Below, piece after piece: positions 1 through 11,071 of a DNA stretch of 64,000 bases. A model generated the notes under the pieces. It searched no databases. It was not told the DNA's origin and was given only the letters and a program-made list of their open reading frames with translations. The first letter of the stretch is position 1; every line of letters begins with the position of its first letter. This DNA is from Thinopyrum elongatum (lineage: Eukaryota > Streptophyta > Magnoliopsida > Poales > Poaceae): assembly GCA_011799875.1 (NCBI GenBank), contig CM022301.1:325332929-325396928 (forward strand). The letters are read 5' to 3'. The position numbers were made by a program, and so were the translations under genes.

Positions 1-1036
1 GTTGAGTATCCAAACAGGGCTATGTTGTTGTTGTTGTTGTTGCTGCTCTTCTACATATATCTAGACATCATCAGAACATTAAGGTAACACTCTTCCTTGT
101 TGCTATGTAGCCTAGGATTGCATATTTAGACATTAAGTACAGTGCATGTTGCTATGTAGCCTCAGATATATTACATACGGCCCTAGTTAACCTAACGATA
201 AATGGGTTACAGATATATTCAGTTAAAAGTCCGATTCATCGATTAGTCCCTTATCAGCCCCCGGCCTATATGGTACCAGCTACTGATATCCTGAACAGTG
301 AGTATATATAAGCCATGGGATGAAACTAACCTCGATGGAAAACAACAGTCGTTCCCAAAATTGTCTTGTGTAGGTACATCGAGAGGCATGTTAAGCACAA
401 CAGGCTAAACATCAGCCAAATATATCCATGGCAGACAAAATAATCTCCAAAAGATAGCTTCAGTGTGCAGGTTTAAGCACGCTAGTAAAGCAAAACAAGT
501 GGAAAGGTGTGTTAACTGCAACAGGCCTAACATTTAACAACAAGCAAACATAGTCATTCAAACTGGTATTGTGCCGGTCTAAGTACACTGGTTATTGTTA
601 AATAAAAATGGAAAGGCGTGTTAACTACAAGATGCAGCAACCAATTGTAGTCATTCATAGTGGTATTATTGAAACTGGTATTGATGAAATTGAACTGCAC
701 AGTTCATACTTGCACATATAGAACATCATGTTGTCAATAACTGGAATAAACAAGCCATACTACGAACAAACAAAGATAGCATTTGAAACTGGACATATGC
801 TAACTACAAACAACCGAACAATCAAAAAACTTTAAAAGAGGCATATGCTAGCTATAACAGGCTTAACAACAAGCAAATATATGCATTCCTATCGGTATGT
901 TTAAAACTGGATTGATGAAATGTACTGCACAGTAAATAATTGCACATATAGACCATCACATTATGAACAACTAAAATAAATAAGGCATACTGCAAACAAC
1001 CAAATATAGCAATTAAAACTGGACATATTCTCACTA
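1..1036. repeat. AT-rich non-coding stretch with a 230-bp duplication
   Basis: No gene is supported here. A short GTT microsatellite lies near 24-47. Two imperfect copies of the same sequence follow each other: about 640-830 and 870-1035. Both contain an ACTGG..TTGATGAAAT segment, a CACATATAGA(A/C)CATCA segment (from 713 and from 943, exactly 230 bp apart) and end near ACTGGACATAT. The duplicated block stops at the CACTA-like terminus at 1037. It may be downstream sequence of the minus-strand gene that follows, or flanking intergenic DNA. Confidence 0.5.
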
Positions 1037-1049
1037 CACTACAAAAGGG
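1037..1049. mobile_element. CACTA-like terminus
   Basis: The sequence CACTACAAAAGGG has the form of the short terminal inverted repeat of plant CACTA (En/Spm) transposons. I did not find a matching inverted copy followed by the same 3-bp target duplication, so the other end and the size of the element are unknown. Palindromic repeats at 2059-2191 and 11072-11153 resemble CACTA subterminal repeats and make a real element plausible. Confidence 0.3.
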
Positions 1050-1064
1050 ACTCGATGGGTTTCC

Positions 1065-1748
1065 TCACTTGTCACAGATGGGCTCATTCCTGTGGGAAGA
1101 GCACGGACCCTGGATGCGCTCCATGTTGTCGCAGATGGGCTCCTTGCCCTTGGAAGAGCACGGCTGTAGGGTGCCCTCCCTGATGTCGCAGACAGGCTCT
1201 TTCCCCTTGGAAGAGCAGATGGGCTCTTTCCCCTTGGAAGAGCCGGAGAGGGTGCCCTCCTCGTGGTCACCGTCGATGAGGTCTGACTTGGAAGCTGTGG
1301 ATCCCAAGCCAGCGTCGCAGAACATGTCCTTCAGAAATGACAAAAGGGGCTCGATGGCGATGTAGGATGGCAAATTCTTGACAGCGAGCCAGAGGAGATC
1401 AGCGGCGGGGCCATGGATGAGATCGACGGCAGTTGAACCCGAGGGGTTGGGGGTGGGCCACTTAACCTGTGACATATCCCGCCTCAGGCCATCGCTGTCG
1501 ATGACCGTGATGTCGTAGCCGGCGTCCGTGACATACCCGCATACTCTAGCCCTCTAATTGAGTGCCTGCGGCCAGTAATGGTCGTCACCTTCCTCGGCGA
1601 CGTCGGGCAAAGAGACCGCAATACACCTCTTTTGGGCCAGTCGCTCCTCGAGCTCGACGGGAAGCGTAGCCGGGCTTAGGCTGCGACGCTCTGGAGTGGG
1701 GGATGGGGATGGGGATCTGTGGGAAAGGGGGCGTTTGGCAGGCATCAT
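1065..1748 (-). pseudogene. Hypothetical protein with SSKGKEPICD peptide repeats, interrupted by one TAG
   Basis: I do not recognise this family. On the minus strand an ATG at 1748 opens a Ser/Pro/Arg-rich N-terminus (MMPAKRPLSHRSPSP), and the frame runs to TGA at 1065-1067. It is broken only by TAG at 1554-1556, so about 228 codons keep one frame. The C-terminal third has four or five degenerate copies of a short unit, SSKGKEPICD, separated by variable linkers such as MERIQGP and IREGTLQP. No catalytic motif or membrane segment is visible. The coding region and its upstream DNA are GC-rich, unlike the AT-rich sequence on the other side. The stop codon lies only 16 bp inside the CACTA-like terminus, so the gene may be carried by a transposon. 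The alternative is that an intron, rather than a mutation, covers the TAG. Confidence 0.45.
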
Positions 1749-1875
1749 CTAAGAAACTCAGGGCGGCCTGGGTATGGAGATCGGTTGGTAAGCTGCACGG
1801 GCAAACCGGCAGATGTTGACAATGGAGGCCTTGCGGCGGTGGCGGCGACCTTGCTAGGGTTTCGAGCGAGGGAGG

Positions 1876-1962
1876 GGGTGTGTGTGTGTGTGGGTGCGCG
1901 CGTGCGCGCCCGAGGAGGTTTTGGTGTCTGTGTGTGTGTGGAGGGGGGCGGGGGGTGTGTTT
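1876..1962. repeat. TG/CG-rich microsatellite
   Basis: Two purine-pyrimidine alternating runs (TG)n with a (CG)n core lie directly upstream of the minus-strand gene at 1065-1748. Such tracts can form Z-DNA and are length-unstable. They fall where the promoter of that gene would be; I see no clear TATA box. Confidence 0.7.
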
Positions 1963-2058
1963 GAGGAAATGACGCGGCTACTGAAAATTTTACTACGCGG
2001 GAGTCAAACGCGGGAGTGAAATGCCAGGGCTATTGAAAATTTGGATGATGGTGCATCG

Positions 2059-2191
2059 CACACGGTCCAAAGATAACAACCGTGTGTTATGAAACAGAAA
2101 AAACCCTCGAGGCGGGCAGATATTTTCGAGGGATGCAGGCGGGAGCGGGAACAAGAAACATCACACACGGTCGAAACATAATAACCGTGTG
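2059..2191. repeat. Paired palindromic CACACGGT repeats, CACTA-subterminal type
   Basis: Two copies, at 2059-2086 and 2164-2191 (105 bp apart), each consist of CACACGGT, a 12-bp AT-rich loop and its inverted partner ACCGTGTG. Each is followed by TTAT(G/C)AAACAGAAAAAA. Repeated short motifs of this type near an end are typical of transposase-binding subterminal regions of plant CACTA elements. Similar CACACGGTT repeats occur again at 11072-11153. Confidence 0.55.
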
Positions 2192-2404
2192 TTATCAAAC
2201 AGAAAAAAGCTGTAGGCGGGTAGATATTTTTTAGAGGGGAAGCCTCGTGGAGCCCAATGTACTGTGCGGATGTGCGTGACAGGGGCACCGGCGTGGCACT
2301 CGGTTAGTGTGAGTGAACTGTGTCTGTTGCATCATCCGACTTGTCTAATGTTCATAAATTTGGCGAAAAATGACGCGGGAGTGGGTCAGAACACGAACAC
2401 ACTT
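2192..2404. other. Non-coding spacer
   Basis: Sequence between the palindromic repeats and the first tandem unit. No gene, RNA or repeat is recognised. Confidence 0.5.
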
Positions 2405-2771
2405 GCATGTGGACCAAATATATGTATGAAAAGGGTGGTTTGATGTTCAAATACCAAATGCAACTTCGATGTGGCACCTATCTCGCAAAGCCACGGTATT
2501 GCTTGCCCCCCCCCCACCTCGTGTCGACAGGAAGGGAATCCTAAGCTATGAATGCATGCCCCCCCCCCATGGAGGTTCACCTAGCAAAGTGCGAAGTATC
2601 GTCCCCCCCCCCCCACACACACACCCACTTTCAGTCGGCGGGCCAGAGAGGCATCTCACCAATATGGATCATAAAATGGACCAAGAATAATCCACCTTGG
2701 TCGTACAACCTCTCTCTTGTTGTTGGTCAAAGTGATGGCCGTCCATGCGACCCTGGAGATGGGCTAGCTCG
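2405..2771. repeat. Unit 1 of a ~332-bp tandem repeat, with three poly-C tracts
   Basis: The unit begins GCATGTGG, passes GATGTGGCACC and ends near GTCAAAGTGATGG, the same landmarks as the units at 8161 and 8493. This copy holds three long C homopolymers (2506-2515, 2559-2568, 2603-2614) and a CA run. The array is interrupted after this unit by element I. Confidence 0.65.
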
Positions 2772-2791
2772 CCAATAATCACGCAAGTAGC

Positions 2792-4385
2792 TGCTACTTC
2801 TTGAGCTTGCGTTGGTTTTTCCCTTGAAGAGGAAAGGGTGATGCAGCAAAGTAGAGTAAGTATTTCCCTCAGCTTTTGAGAACCAAGGTATCAATCCAGT
2901 AGGAGACAACGCTCAAGTCACCGAATACCTGCACAAACAAACACCAACCTTGCACCCAACGTGATAAAGGGGTTGTCAATCCCTTAACGGTTGTTTGCAA
3001 CGTGAGATCTGATAGAGATGATAAACGGTAAAGTAATATTTTTGGTATTTTTGGTTTATGGAACGGAAAGTAAAGATTGCAAAGTAAAAGAAATAGGAAA
3101 AGGAAATTATAGATCAGAAACTTATATGATGGAAAATAGACCCGGGGGCCATAGGTTTCACTAGAGGCTTCTCTCAAGATAGAAATTATTACGGTGGGTA
3201 AATAAATTACTGTCGAGCAATTGATAGAAAAGCGCAAAGTTATGACGATATCTAAGGTAATGATCATGAATATAGGCATCACGTCCGTGTCAAGTAGACC
3301 GAAACGATTCTGCATCTACTACTATTACTCCACACATCGACTGAATCCTGCCTGCATCTAGAGTATTAAGTTCATAAGAATAGTGTAATGCATTAAGTAA
3401 GATGACATGATGTAGCGGGATAAACTCAAGCAATATGATGAAAACCCCATCTTTTTATCCTTGATGGCAACAATACAATACGTGCCTTGCTGCCCCTACT
3501 GTCACTGGGAAAGTACACCGCAAGATTGAACCCAAAGCTAAGGACTTCTCCCATTGCAAGAAAAACCAATCTAGTTGGCCAAACCAAATCGATAGTTCGA
3601 AGAGACTTGCAAAGATATCAAATCATGCATATAAGAATTCAGAGAAGATTCAAATAATATTCATAGATAAGCTGATCATAAATCCATAATTCATCGGATC
3701 TCGGCAAACACACCGCAAAAGAGTATTACATCGAATAGATCTCCAAGAACATCGAGGATAACTTTGTATTGAGAATCAAAGAGAGAGAAGAAGCCATCTA
3801 GCTACTAGCTATGGACCCGTAGGTCTGAAGTAAACTACTCACGCTTCATCGGAGAGGCAATGGTGTTGATGTAGAAGCCCTCCGTGATCGAATCCCCCTC
3901 CGGCAGGATGCCGGAAAAGGCCCCAAGATGGGATCTCATGGGTACAGAAGGTTGCGGCAGTGGAAAAGTGGTTTTGTTTCTCCCCTGGATGTTTTTGGGG
4001 TATAAGAGTATATATAGGCAAAAGATCTAGGTCAGAGGGGCTACGAGGGGCCCACAAGGTCGGGGGGCGCGCCCTACCCCCCTGGGCGCACCCTCCACCC
4101 TTGTGGCCGCCTCGCGGCTCTTCCGACTTGCACTCCAAGTCTCCTGGGTGTCTTCTGGTCCAAGAAAAATCATCGCGAAAGTTTTATTCCGTTTGGACTC
4201 CGTTTGGTATTCCTTTTCTGTAAAACTCTAAACAAGGAAAAAACATAAACTGGCACTGGCTCTAGGTTAATAGGTTAGTCCCAAAAATCATATAAAATAG
4301 CATATTAATGCATATAAAACATCCAAAACAGATAATATAATAGCATGAAACAATCAAAAATTATAGATACGTTGGAGACGTATCA
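2792..4385 (-). repeat. 3' LTR of element I
   Basis: The LTR is 1,594 bp. Read on the minus strand it starts TGATACGTCTCCAACGTATC (4385) and ends AAGTAGCA (2792), the TG..CA borders of an LTR. A TATA box, CTATATATAC, lies at 4009-4018 on the minus strand. The LTR of element E (47,757) is homologous and in the opposite orientation, but the two are not partners. Confidence 0.85.
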
Positions 4386-7292
4386 AGCATCCCCAAGCTT
4401 AATTCCTGCTCGTCCTCGAGTAGGTAAATGATAAAAACAGAATTTTTGATGTGGAATGCTACCTAACATATTTATCCGTGTAATTCTCTTTATTGTGGCA
4501 TGAATGTTCAGATCCGTAAGATTCAAAACAAAAGTTTAATATTGACATAAAAACAATAATACTTCAAGCATACTAACAAAATAATTATGTCTTCTCAAAA
4601 TAACATGGCCAAAGAAAGCTTATCCCTACAAAATCATATGGTCTGGCTATGCTTCATCTTCATCACACAAAATATTTAAATCATGCACAACCCCGATGAC
4701 AAGCCAAGCAATTGTTTCATACTTTTGATGTTCTCAAACTTTTTCAACTTTCACGCAATACATGAGCGTGAGCCATGGACATAGCACTATAGGTGGAATA
4801 GACGGTGGTTGTGGAGAAGACAAAAAAGAGGAGATAGTCTCACATCAACTAGGCGTATCAACGGGCTATGGAGATGCCCATTAATAGATATCAATGTGAG
4901 TGAGTAGGGATTGCCATGCAACGGATGCACTAGAGCTATAAGTTTATGAAAGTTCAAAAAGAAAACTAAGTGGGTGTGCATCCAACTTGCTTGCTCACGA
5001 AGACCTAGGGCAATTTGAGGAAGCCCATCATTGGAATATACAAGCCAAGTTCTATAATGAAGAATTCCCACTAGTATATGAAAGTGATATCATAGGAGAC
5101 ACTCTATCATGAAGATCATGGTGCTACTTTGAAGCACAAGTGTGGCAAAGAGGATAGTAACATTGTCCCTTCTCTCTTTTCTCTCATTTTTTTATAGGCC
5201 TTCTTTCATTTTTTGGCCTCTTCTTTTTTTTTTGTCCGGAGTCTCATCCCGACTTGTGGGGGAATCATAGTCTCCATCATCCTTTCCTCACATGGGACAA
5301 TGTTCTAATAATGAAGACCATCACACCTTTATTTACTTACAACTCAAAATTTACAACTCGATGCTAGAACAAGATATGACTCTATATGAATGCCTCCGGT
5401 GGTGTACCAGGATGTGCAATGAATCAAGAGCGACATGTATAAAAATATGATGAACGGTGGCTTTGCCACAAATACGATGTCAACTACATGATCATGCAAA
5501 GCAATATGACAATGATGAAGCGTGTCATAATAACGGAACGGTGGAAAGTTGCATGGCAATATATCTCGGAACGGCTATGAAAATGCCATAATAGGTAGGT
5601 ATGGTGGTTGTTTTGAGGAAGGATATGTGGTGGGTTTATGGCACCGGCGAAAGTTGCGCGGTACAAGAGAGGCTAGCAATGGCGGAGAGGTGAGAGTGTG
5701 TATAGTCCATGGACTCAACATTAGTCATAAAGTACTCATATACTTATTGCAAAAATTTATTAGTCATCGAAACAAAGTACTACACACATGCTCCTAGGGG
5801 GATAGATTCGTAGTAAAAGACCATCACTCGTCCCCGACCGCCACTCATAAGGAAGACAATCAAAAAATAAATCATGCTCCGACTTCATCACATAACGGTT
5901 CACCATACGTGCATGCTACGGGACTCACAAACTTTAACACAAGTATTTATCAAATTCACAACTATTCACTAGCATGACTCTAATATCACCATCTTCATAT
6001 CTCAAAACAATCATAAGGAATCAAACTTCTCATAGTATTCAATGCACTATATATGAAAGTTTTTATTATATCCCTCTTGGATGCCTATCATATTAGGACT
6101 AGTTTTATAACCAAAGAAAATTACCATGCTGTTTAGAAAGACTCTCAAAATAATATAAGTGAAGTGCGAGAGTTCATCAATTTCTATAAAATAAAATAAC
6201 CGCCGTGCTCTAAAAAGATATAAGTGAAGCACTAGAGCAAATTTGCCTAGCTCAAAAAATATAAGTGAAGCACATAGAGCATTCTAATAAATCACGATTC
6301 ATGCGTGACTCTCTCAAAAGGTGTGTACAGCAAGGATGATTGTGGCAAACTAAAAAGCAAAGACTCAAATCATACAAGACGCTCCAAGCAAAACACATAT
6401 GATGTGGTGAATAAAAATATAGCCTCTAGTAAAGTTACCGATAGACGAAGACGAAAGAGGGGATGCCTTCCCGGGGCATCCCCAAGCTTAGGCTTTTTGA
6501 CATCCTTTAATATTACCTTGGGGTGCCTTGGGCATCCCAAAGCTTAGGCTCTTGCCACTCCTTATTCCATAGTCCATCAAATCCTTACCCAAAACTTGAA
6601 AACTTCACAACACAAAACTCAACAGAAATTCTCATAAGCTCCATTAGTATAAGAAAATAAATCACCACTTTTTGTACTGTTGTGAACTCATTCTTTATTT
6701 ATATTGGTGTAATATCTACTGTATTACAACTTTTCCATGGTTCATACCCCCCGATACTAGCCATAGATTCATCAAAATAAGCAAACAACACATAAAAAAC
6801 AGAATCTGTCAAAAAACAGAACAGTCTGCGAAGATCTGAATTGTTCTAATACTTATATAACTCCAAAAATTCTGAAAACTTAGGAAAATATAGGAAATTC
6901 GTATATAAATCTTGTGTAAAAAATTCAGAGTTATTACATTCTCCAGTGAATTTAAAAAATTCTGGGACTGGACGCAAAAGTTTCTGTTTTTCAGCAGGAT
7001 CAAATCAACTATCACCGTAAGCCATCCCAAAGGTCTTACTTGGCACAAACACTAATTAAAACACAAACCCACACCTAACCAGAGGCTAGATGAAATATTT
7101 ATTGCAAAACAGAACCTAAAAAGAAAAAAGAAAAATAAAATTGGGTTGCCTCCCAACAAGCGCTATTGTTTAACGCCCTTAGCTAGGAATAAAACACGAA
7201 TAGATCTAAGTATTATCATCTTTGGCATGCAATCCATACGTGGCTCTCATAATAGGTTCATAAGGCAATTTAATTTTCTTTTTAGGGAAGTG
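4386..7292 (-). other. Non-coding internal region of element I
   Basis: AT-rich internal DNA with no supported gene. AAGCTTAGGCT occurs at two places near 6480-6550, beside GGCATCCC(C/A)AAG. GTTGCCTCCCAACAAGCGCT lies just downstream of the protease ORF. Long non-coding stretches between gag-protease and the 3' LTR are usual in non-autonomous Gypsy elements. Confidence 0.7.
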
Positions 7293-8140
7293 TTACATTC
7301 CTTTCCTTAATGGAAATTGGAATCTAATATTTCCTTCTTTCATATCAATAATTGCACCAATCGTTCTAAGGAAAGGTCTACCAAGAATAATAGGACATGT
7401 AGGATTGCAATCTATATCAAGAACAATGAAATCTAGGGGCACATAATTCCTATTCGCAACAATAAGAACATCATTAATTATTCCCATAGGTTTCTTAATA
7501 GTGGAGTCCGCAAGATGCAAATTTAAGGAACAATCATCAAATTCACGGAAACCTAACACATCACATAAAGTTTTCGGAATCATGGAAACACTAGCACCCA
7601 AATCACACAAAGCATAGCATTCATAATATTTAATCTTAATTGTAATAGTAGGTTCCCACTCATCATAAAGTTTTCTAGTAATAGAAACTTCCAAATTAAG
7701 CTTTTCTTCATAAGATTGCATCATAGCATCAACGATATGTTTAGTAAAAGCTTTGTTCTGATTATAAGCACGAGGAGAATTCAACATGGATTGCAACAAG
7801 GAAATACAATCTATTAAAGAGGAATTATCATAATTAAAGTCCTTGAAATCCAAAATAGTGGGTTCATTGCTATCTAAAGTTTTGACCTCTCCAATCCTAC
7901 TTTTATCAATTTTTGCATCAAGATCTAAAAATTCTGAATCATTGGGACGCCTTCTAACTAAAGTTGACTCATCTCCAGTCCCATCTTTATCAAGATTTAT
8001 GTTGGAAAACAAAGATTCAATAGGAGTCACATCAATCACTTTAAGATCTTCATCATTATTCTCACGGAAACTAGAAGAGCACGTTTTTATGAACCAATCT
8101 TTTTTACCGCGCATCTTAGCGGTTCTTTCTTTGCACTCAT
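7293..8140 (-). pseudogene. Retropepsin-type (aspartic protease) ORF of element I, 5'-truncated
   Basis: The reading frame is open from 8140 to a stop at 7293 (about 280 codons of element origin; the frame continues into flanking repeat to 8276, which is not part of it). The C-terminal half is a retroviral-type aspartic protease. The catalytic loop reads CDLGASVSMIP, with Asp in a D-L-G-A setting, and a second conserved block CPIILGRPFLRTIGAIID gives the flap-distal ILGRPFL motif. The N-terminal part is acidic and probably belongs to gag. No RT follows the protease. The protein would release gag proteins from a precursor in virus-like particles. The frame is intact where present, but the start and the gag core are lost. 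Confidence 0.75.
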
Positions 8141-8160
8141 CAATGGACGACGACCTGCAT

Positions 8161-8690
8161 GCATGTGGCCCAAAGAGGTGTTGTGTGTTGTTTGAATAGC
8201 CAATTTCACAACTTTGATGTGGCACGTGCCTCGAAAACTGAAAAGTCCCGACACTGAGTGAGGTGTACTTGTTCACGGACGTGTACGTATAGTATATATG
8301 CTAGTCCCCTCCCACCTCATCGACACATACTATATATATACTCCCACCATAACACAAACAAAAAAGATTCTACCTTGCTGGTCAAATTAACCTCACTGCC
8401 GGTTGTTCGTCAAAGTGATGGACGACGACCTCAGGGGCCCATAGAAAGCGTCACACGCGAGTATCGATTGTCGTGTAGGACAACCATCGACTGCATGTGG
8501 CCAAAACATGTATGTATGAAAGGGTTGTGTAATGTTTTAAATAATGAATTCACGACTCTGATGTGGCACCTGCCTCACAAAATGGCCAACCCACATGGTG
8601 GCTCACGACTCGTAGTGTACTGCGAGCCACCCGCCACCCCCCAGACACACACACACACACACACCGCGAATCCACCGCAACTACGATGCA
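8161..8690. repeat. Units 2 and 3 of the ~332-bp tandem repeat
   Basis: GCATGTGG starts at 8161 and again at 8493, 332 bp apart. Both units carry GATGTGGCAC(C/G)TGCCTC about 50 bp later, and unit 2 ends in GTCAAAGTGATGGACGACGACCT. The segment just left of 8161 (ATGGACGACGACCT) is the tail of a preceding unit, so the array once continued into the copy at 2405-2771. A CA microsatellite lies near 8641-8663 in unit 3. Confidence 0.65.
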
Positions 8691-9190
8691 TGTTTAATTA
8701 TCCCGCGGTGAACATATGTTACCAAAGGAGAGACGTTTTAATTAAAAAAAACAGAGCTCATTAAGATGTTTTAGTACATTGATTGATTTTCTAGGGGTAT
8801 AATGTGCAAAAATCAAATTTGAGCTACATGCACACGTGACAGTGCACCTAAATGGATTGCAAAAACACATGTGTCTCACTGGGTGCATGTTTACTCCCCG
8901 TGCAAGAAATTTCAAACATTGAGAATCTTGATTTTTGAATTCTAGTACATCCAAAACTTATTTGAAATTCATGAAACTTATCGTGTTGTCATATGGACAC
9001 CAATACAAAGTGGCATTATACTTTTTTTTGTCAAATTTGAGACCAGTTTTGATGTAATCTTTATCTTCTTACAAACGGGAGATTATTAATAATTGGGAAT
9101 CAATATCCCAAACGGATTATTTATTCGAACCGTGAGCGTTAGACCAACAATGGATACGTGCCATGCTTCGGTTAAGCAATAAAGCGGCAG
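8691..9190. other. Non-coding spacer
   Basis: AT-rich sequence with no supported gene, RNA or transposon. A run of T and AAATTTGA-like words occurs around 9020-9045, but no terminal repeats were found. Confidence 0.4.
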
Positions 9191-9470
9191 CATTAATCAT
9201 CCAAATAGAAAAACAATATACGTGCTGCCACGCGACCCGTGTGCCATGCGAGCAGGCGTGAGTTGACGGGACGCATGCGAGCAGTCCGCCGCGCAAGCAG
9301 ACCGGGAGGCGTGCGTGCAGGTGTGTGAATTGACGGGAGGCGTGCTCGCTGCGTAGTGTCATCGGGAGGCGTGCGAGTAGCTGTGTGAAACGACGGTAGG
9401 CATGCCAGCAGTCTGGTGCGCAGGCTCACCGGGAGGTGAGCCAGCGGTTTGACCGCCGCCTGCCTCTTTC
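9191..9470. repeat. Degenerate GC-rich minisatellite upstream of the zinc-finger gene
   Basis: Loose repeats of GACGGGAGGCGTGCGAGCAG and variants recur every 40-60 bp (for example near 9259, 9309, 9337, 9363, 9391). CpG content is high. Open frames across this block on the minus strand are a by-product of the repeat, with low-complexity Arg/Thr/His content. Confidence 0.55.
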
Positions 9471-9590
9471 CCACTACTCCATATTAATTGCGCGCCCGAG
9501 CGGCCGCACCCCCCATCCTCGCCACACACACAATCCTCTCTCTTCGCTTGCATCCTCGACGCCGCTCTCAGTCCTCAAAGCCGTCAGTGT

Positions 9591-10660
9591 ATGAGGATGC
9601 CACCGAAGCGCCCCATCGGAGGGAGTGGCGACGCCGGGGCTGCTGAAGCACCGGAGCACGGCGTGGAGATGGAGACAGAGGTTGACGTCACCGCCGCCGA
9701 GGTATCGCTGCACCCTGATGTCGTCGACGGCGTCGAGCTTCCACAGCCGGAGGCGGAGGTCCACACCGACTCCGGTGACGACTCGGGCGACGACCCCGGC
9801 GACGACTCCGACGACCACTCCAGCGACGACTCCGACGACGACGGACAACTGGTTAGTCATCTATACCCATTTATTTGTCAAATAGATCCTAGGGTTTCTC
9901 TGGTTACTCCTGCCTCCCCCTTTTTGGAATAGAAATCCTATGGTTATGTTCTCCCAATCCATGAAATCTGAGTAAGTTTCGTTAGATCCGTGTAGTGTAT
10001 TGATTTTTTGAATGGTACAAGTGATAAGTGATTAGTTGTTTCATCTGTGCAAATGATTTCTGCTAGTAATCTGACTAGGGTTAGTGTTCGTGCTAATAAT
10101 TCCTAGCCGGGACTTGACAATTGATTTTGAATGACCTACATATATGTTTGTGCCATTATTTTCTTCAAGATTGGTCTGTACATAGACGACTGTGCTTAAA
10201 AATCAAACCATAATCTCTAGATATGTATAAAAAAATAGCCATAAATTCCTAATCCTACTTCACGGCATGTAAACATTGATTTGATGCCAAATTTTGGCAA
10301 CTGCCAAATGTTCGCTAGAGATTAGTTTGTAAACATTAATTTGACGCAACATTTTTTTTACTATTTGTATAGGTGATGTCTGACGATGTGGACAGCGAGG
10401 ATGAAGATGGCCAGAGGAGGTACAAGAGGCAAATCCTGAGGGAGCTTTATGCGGGAATGCATAACAGGCGTATTAGGACTTGGGACGGCGGTTATCGATG
10501 CCCATTTTGCAACCACAAGCTTCATGACGCGTATCAAAGTGTTCTGGCGCATGCAAGAGGACGGGCCGTTGGCTCCTTCAAGGAGAAGTATTCTCGCAGG
10601 GTGGCGCATGGCGCGTACGCCGAGTACCTGGAGAAGCTTCAGGATCATGCCCGCAGATGA
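9591..10660 (+). CDS. Two-exon acidic C2H2-like (zf-XS type) zinc-finger protein
   Basis: Exon 1 (9591-9851) and exon 2 (10373-10660) join in phase 0 across an intron with donor CTG|GTTAGT and acceptor TTTGTATAG|GTG. The product is about 182 residues; the ATG at 9597 is an alternative start. Exon 1 encodes a run of Asp-rich acidic repeats (SGDDPGDDSDD). Exon 2 encodes YRCPFCNHKLHDAYQSVLAH, a Cys-x2-Cys..His pattern with the spacing of the zf-XS finger found in plant SGS3/FDM-type proteins. A basic helical tail follows. Family members act in RNA-directed DNA methylation and small-RNA pathways, but the XS domain itself is absent here, so a function is not claimed. The intact frame, clean splice sites and GC-rich upstream DNA suggest a real gene or a recently captured one. 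No TATA box was identified. Confidence 0.65.
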
Positions 10661-10837
10661 GATGAGATGTGGGATCAAACTATGTATGGCTATGTAGTGT
10701 CTTAATGACGGTTGAACTATGTACTTATGGTTGAACTATGCTTGTGTACGCTTATTATCTATGTCTGAGTATGTTTAATCTATGTTTACTTATGTCTAAA
10801 TGTGGGATATGGATGCAATCAGTTCGATTGATGGAAT

Positions 10838-11071
10838 CTACCTCCGTCCTAGTTTATTGGTCCCCTTTGTAATTTATGTTAAATTTTGACCAAAGATTTA
10901 ACTGACAAAATATTAGTGCAGGTCAGCAAAAATTATATCGTTGGATGCGTATTTGAACATAGTGTTCAATGATATAATTTTTGGTGGCATGCATAAACAT
11001 TTGTTAGTTAAATGTTTGGTCAAAATTTGGTACAAATTACAAAGGGGACCAATAAACCAGGACAGAGGTAG
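10838..11071. mobile_element. Stowaway-type MITE
   Basis: This 234-bp non-coding element has terminal inverted repeats CTACCTCCGTCC (10838) and GGACAGAGGTAG (ends 11071), matching the Tc1/mariner Stowaway consensus start CTCCCTCCGT. The arms are self-complementary over most of their length (for example TTTATTGGTCCCCTTTGTAATTT against its inverse near 11035-11058). The right flank is TA; the left flank is AT, so the expected TA duplication is degenerate. It lies about 180 bp downstream of the zinc-finger gene stop. Confidence 0.85.

Larger units (their letters stand above)
2792..8140 (-). mobile_element. Element I: truncated Gypsy retrotransposon (3' LTR, non-coding region, protease ORF)
   Basis: The order on the minus strand is a protease-type ORF (8140-7293), about 2.9 kb of non-coding internal DNA, a polypurine tract (AAGCTTGGGGATGC, 4386-4399) and one LTR (4385-2792). 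There is no second LTR, no primer site and no RT, because the 5' part is missing. The right border near 8140 lies inside the ~332-bp tandem repeat, whose sequence resumes there. I could not find a target duplication, as expected for a truncated copy. Gag-protease ORFs without RT are typical of non-autonomous Triticeae Gypsy families; I do not assign a family name. Confidence 0.8.

Noticed and set aside
9474..9860. Minus-strand Val/Gly-rich frame of 128 codons
   Set aside because: It is the reverse of the Asp-rich acidic repeats of the zinc-finger gene, which has proper splice sites.
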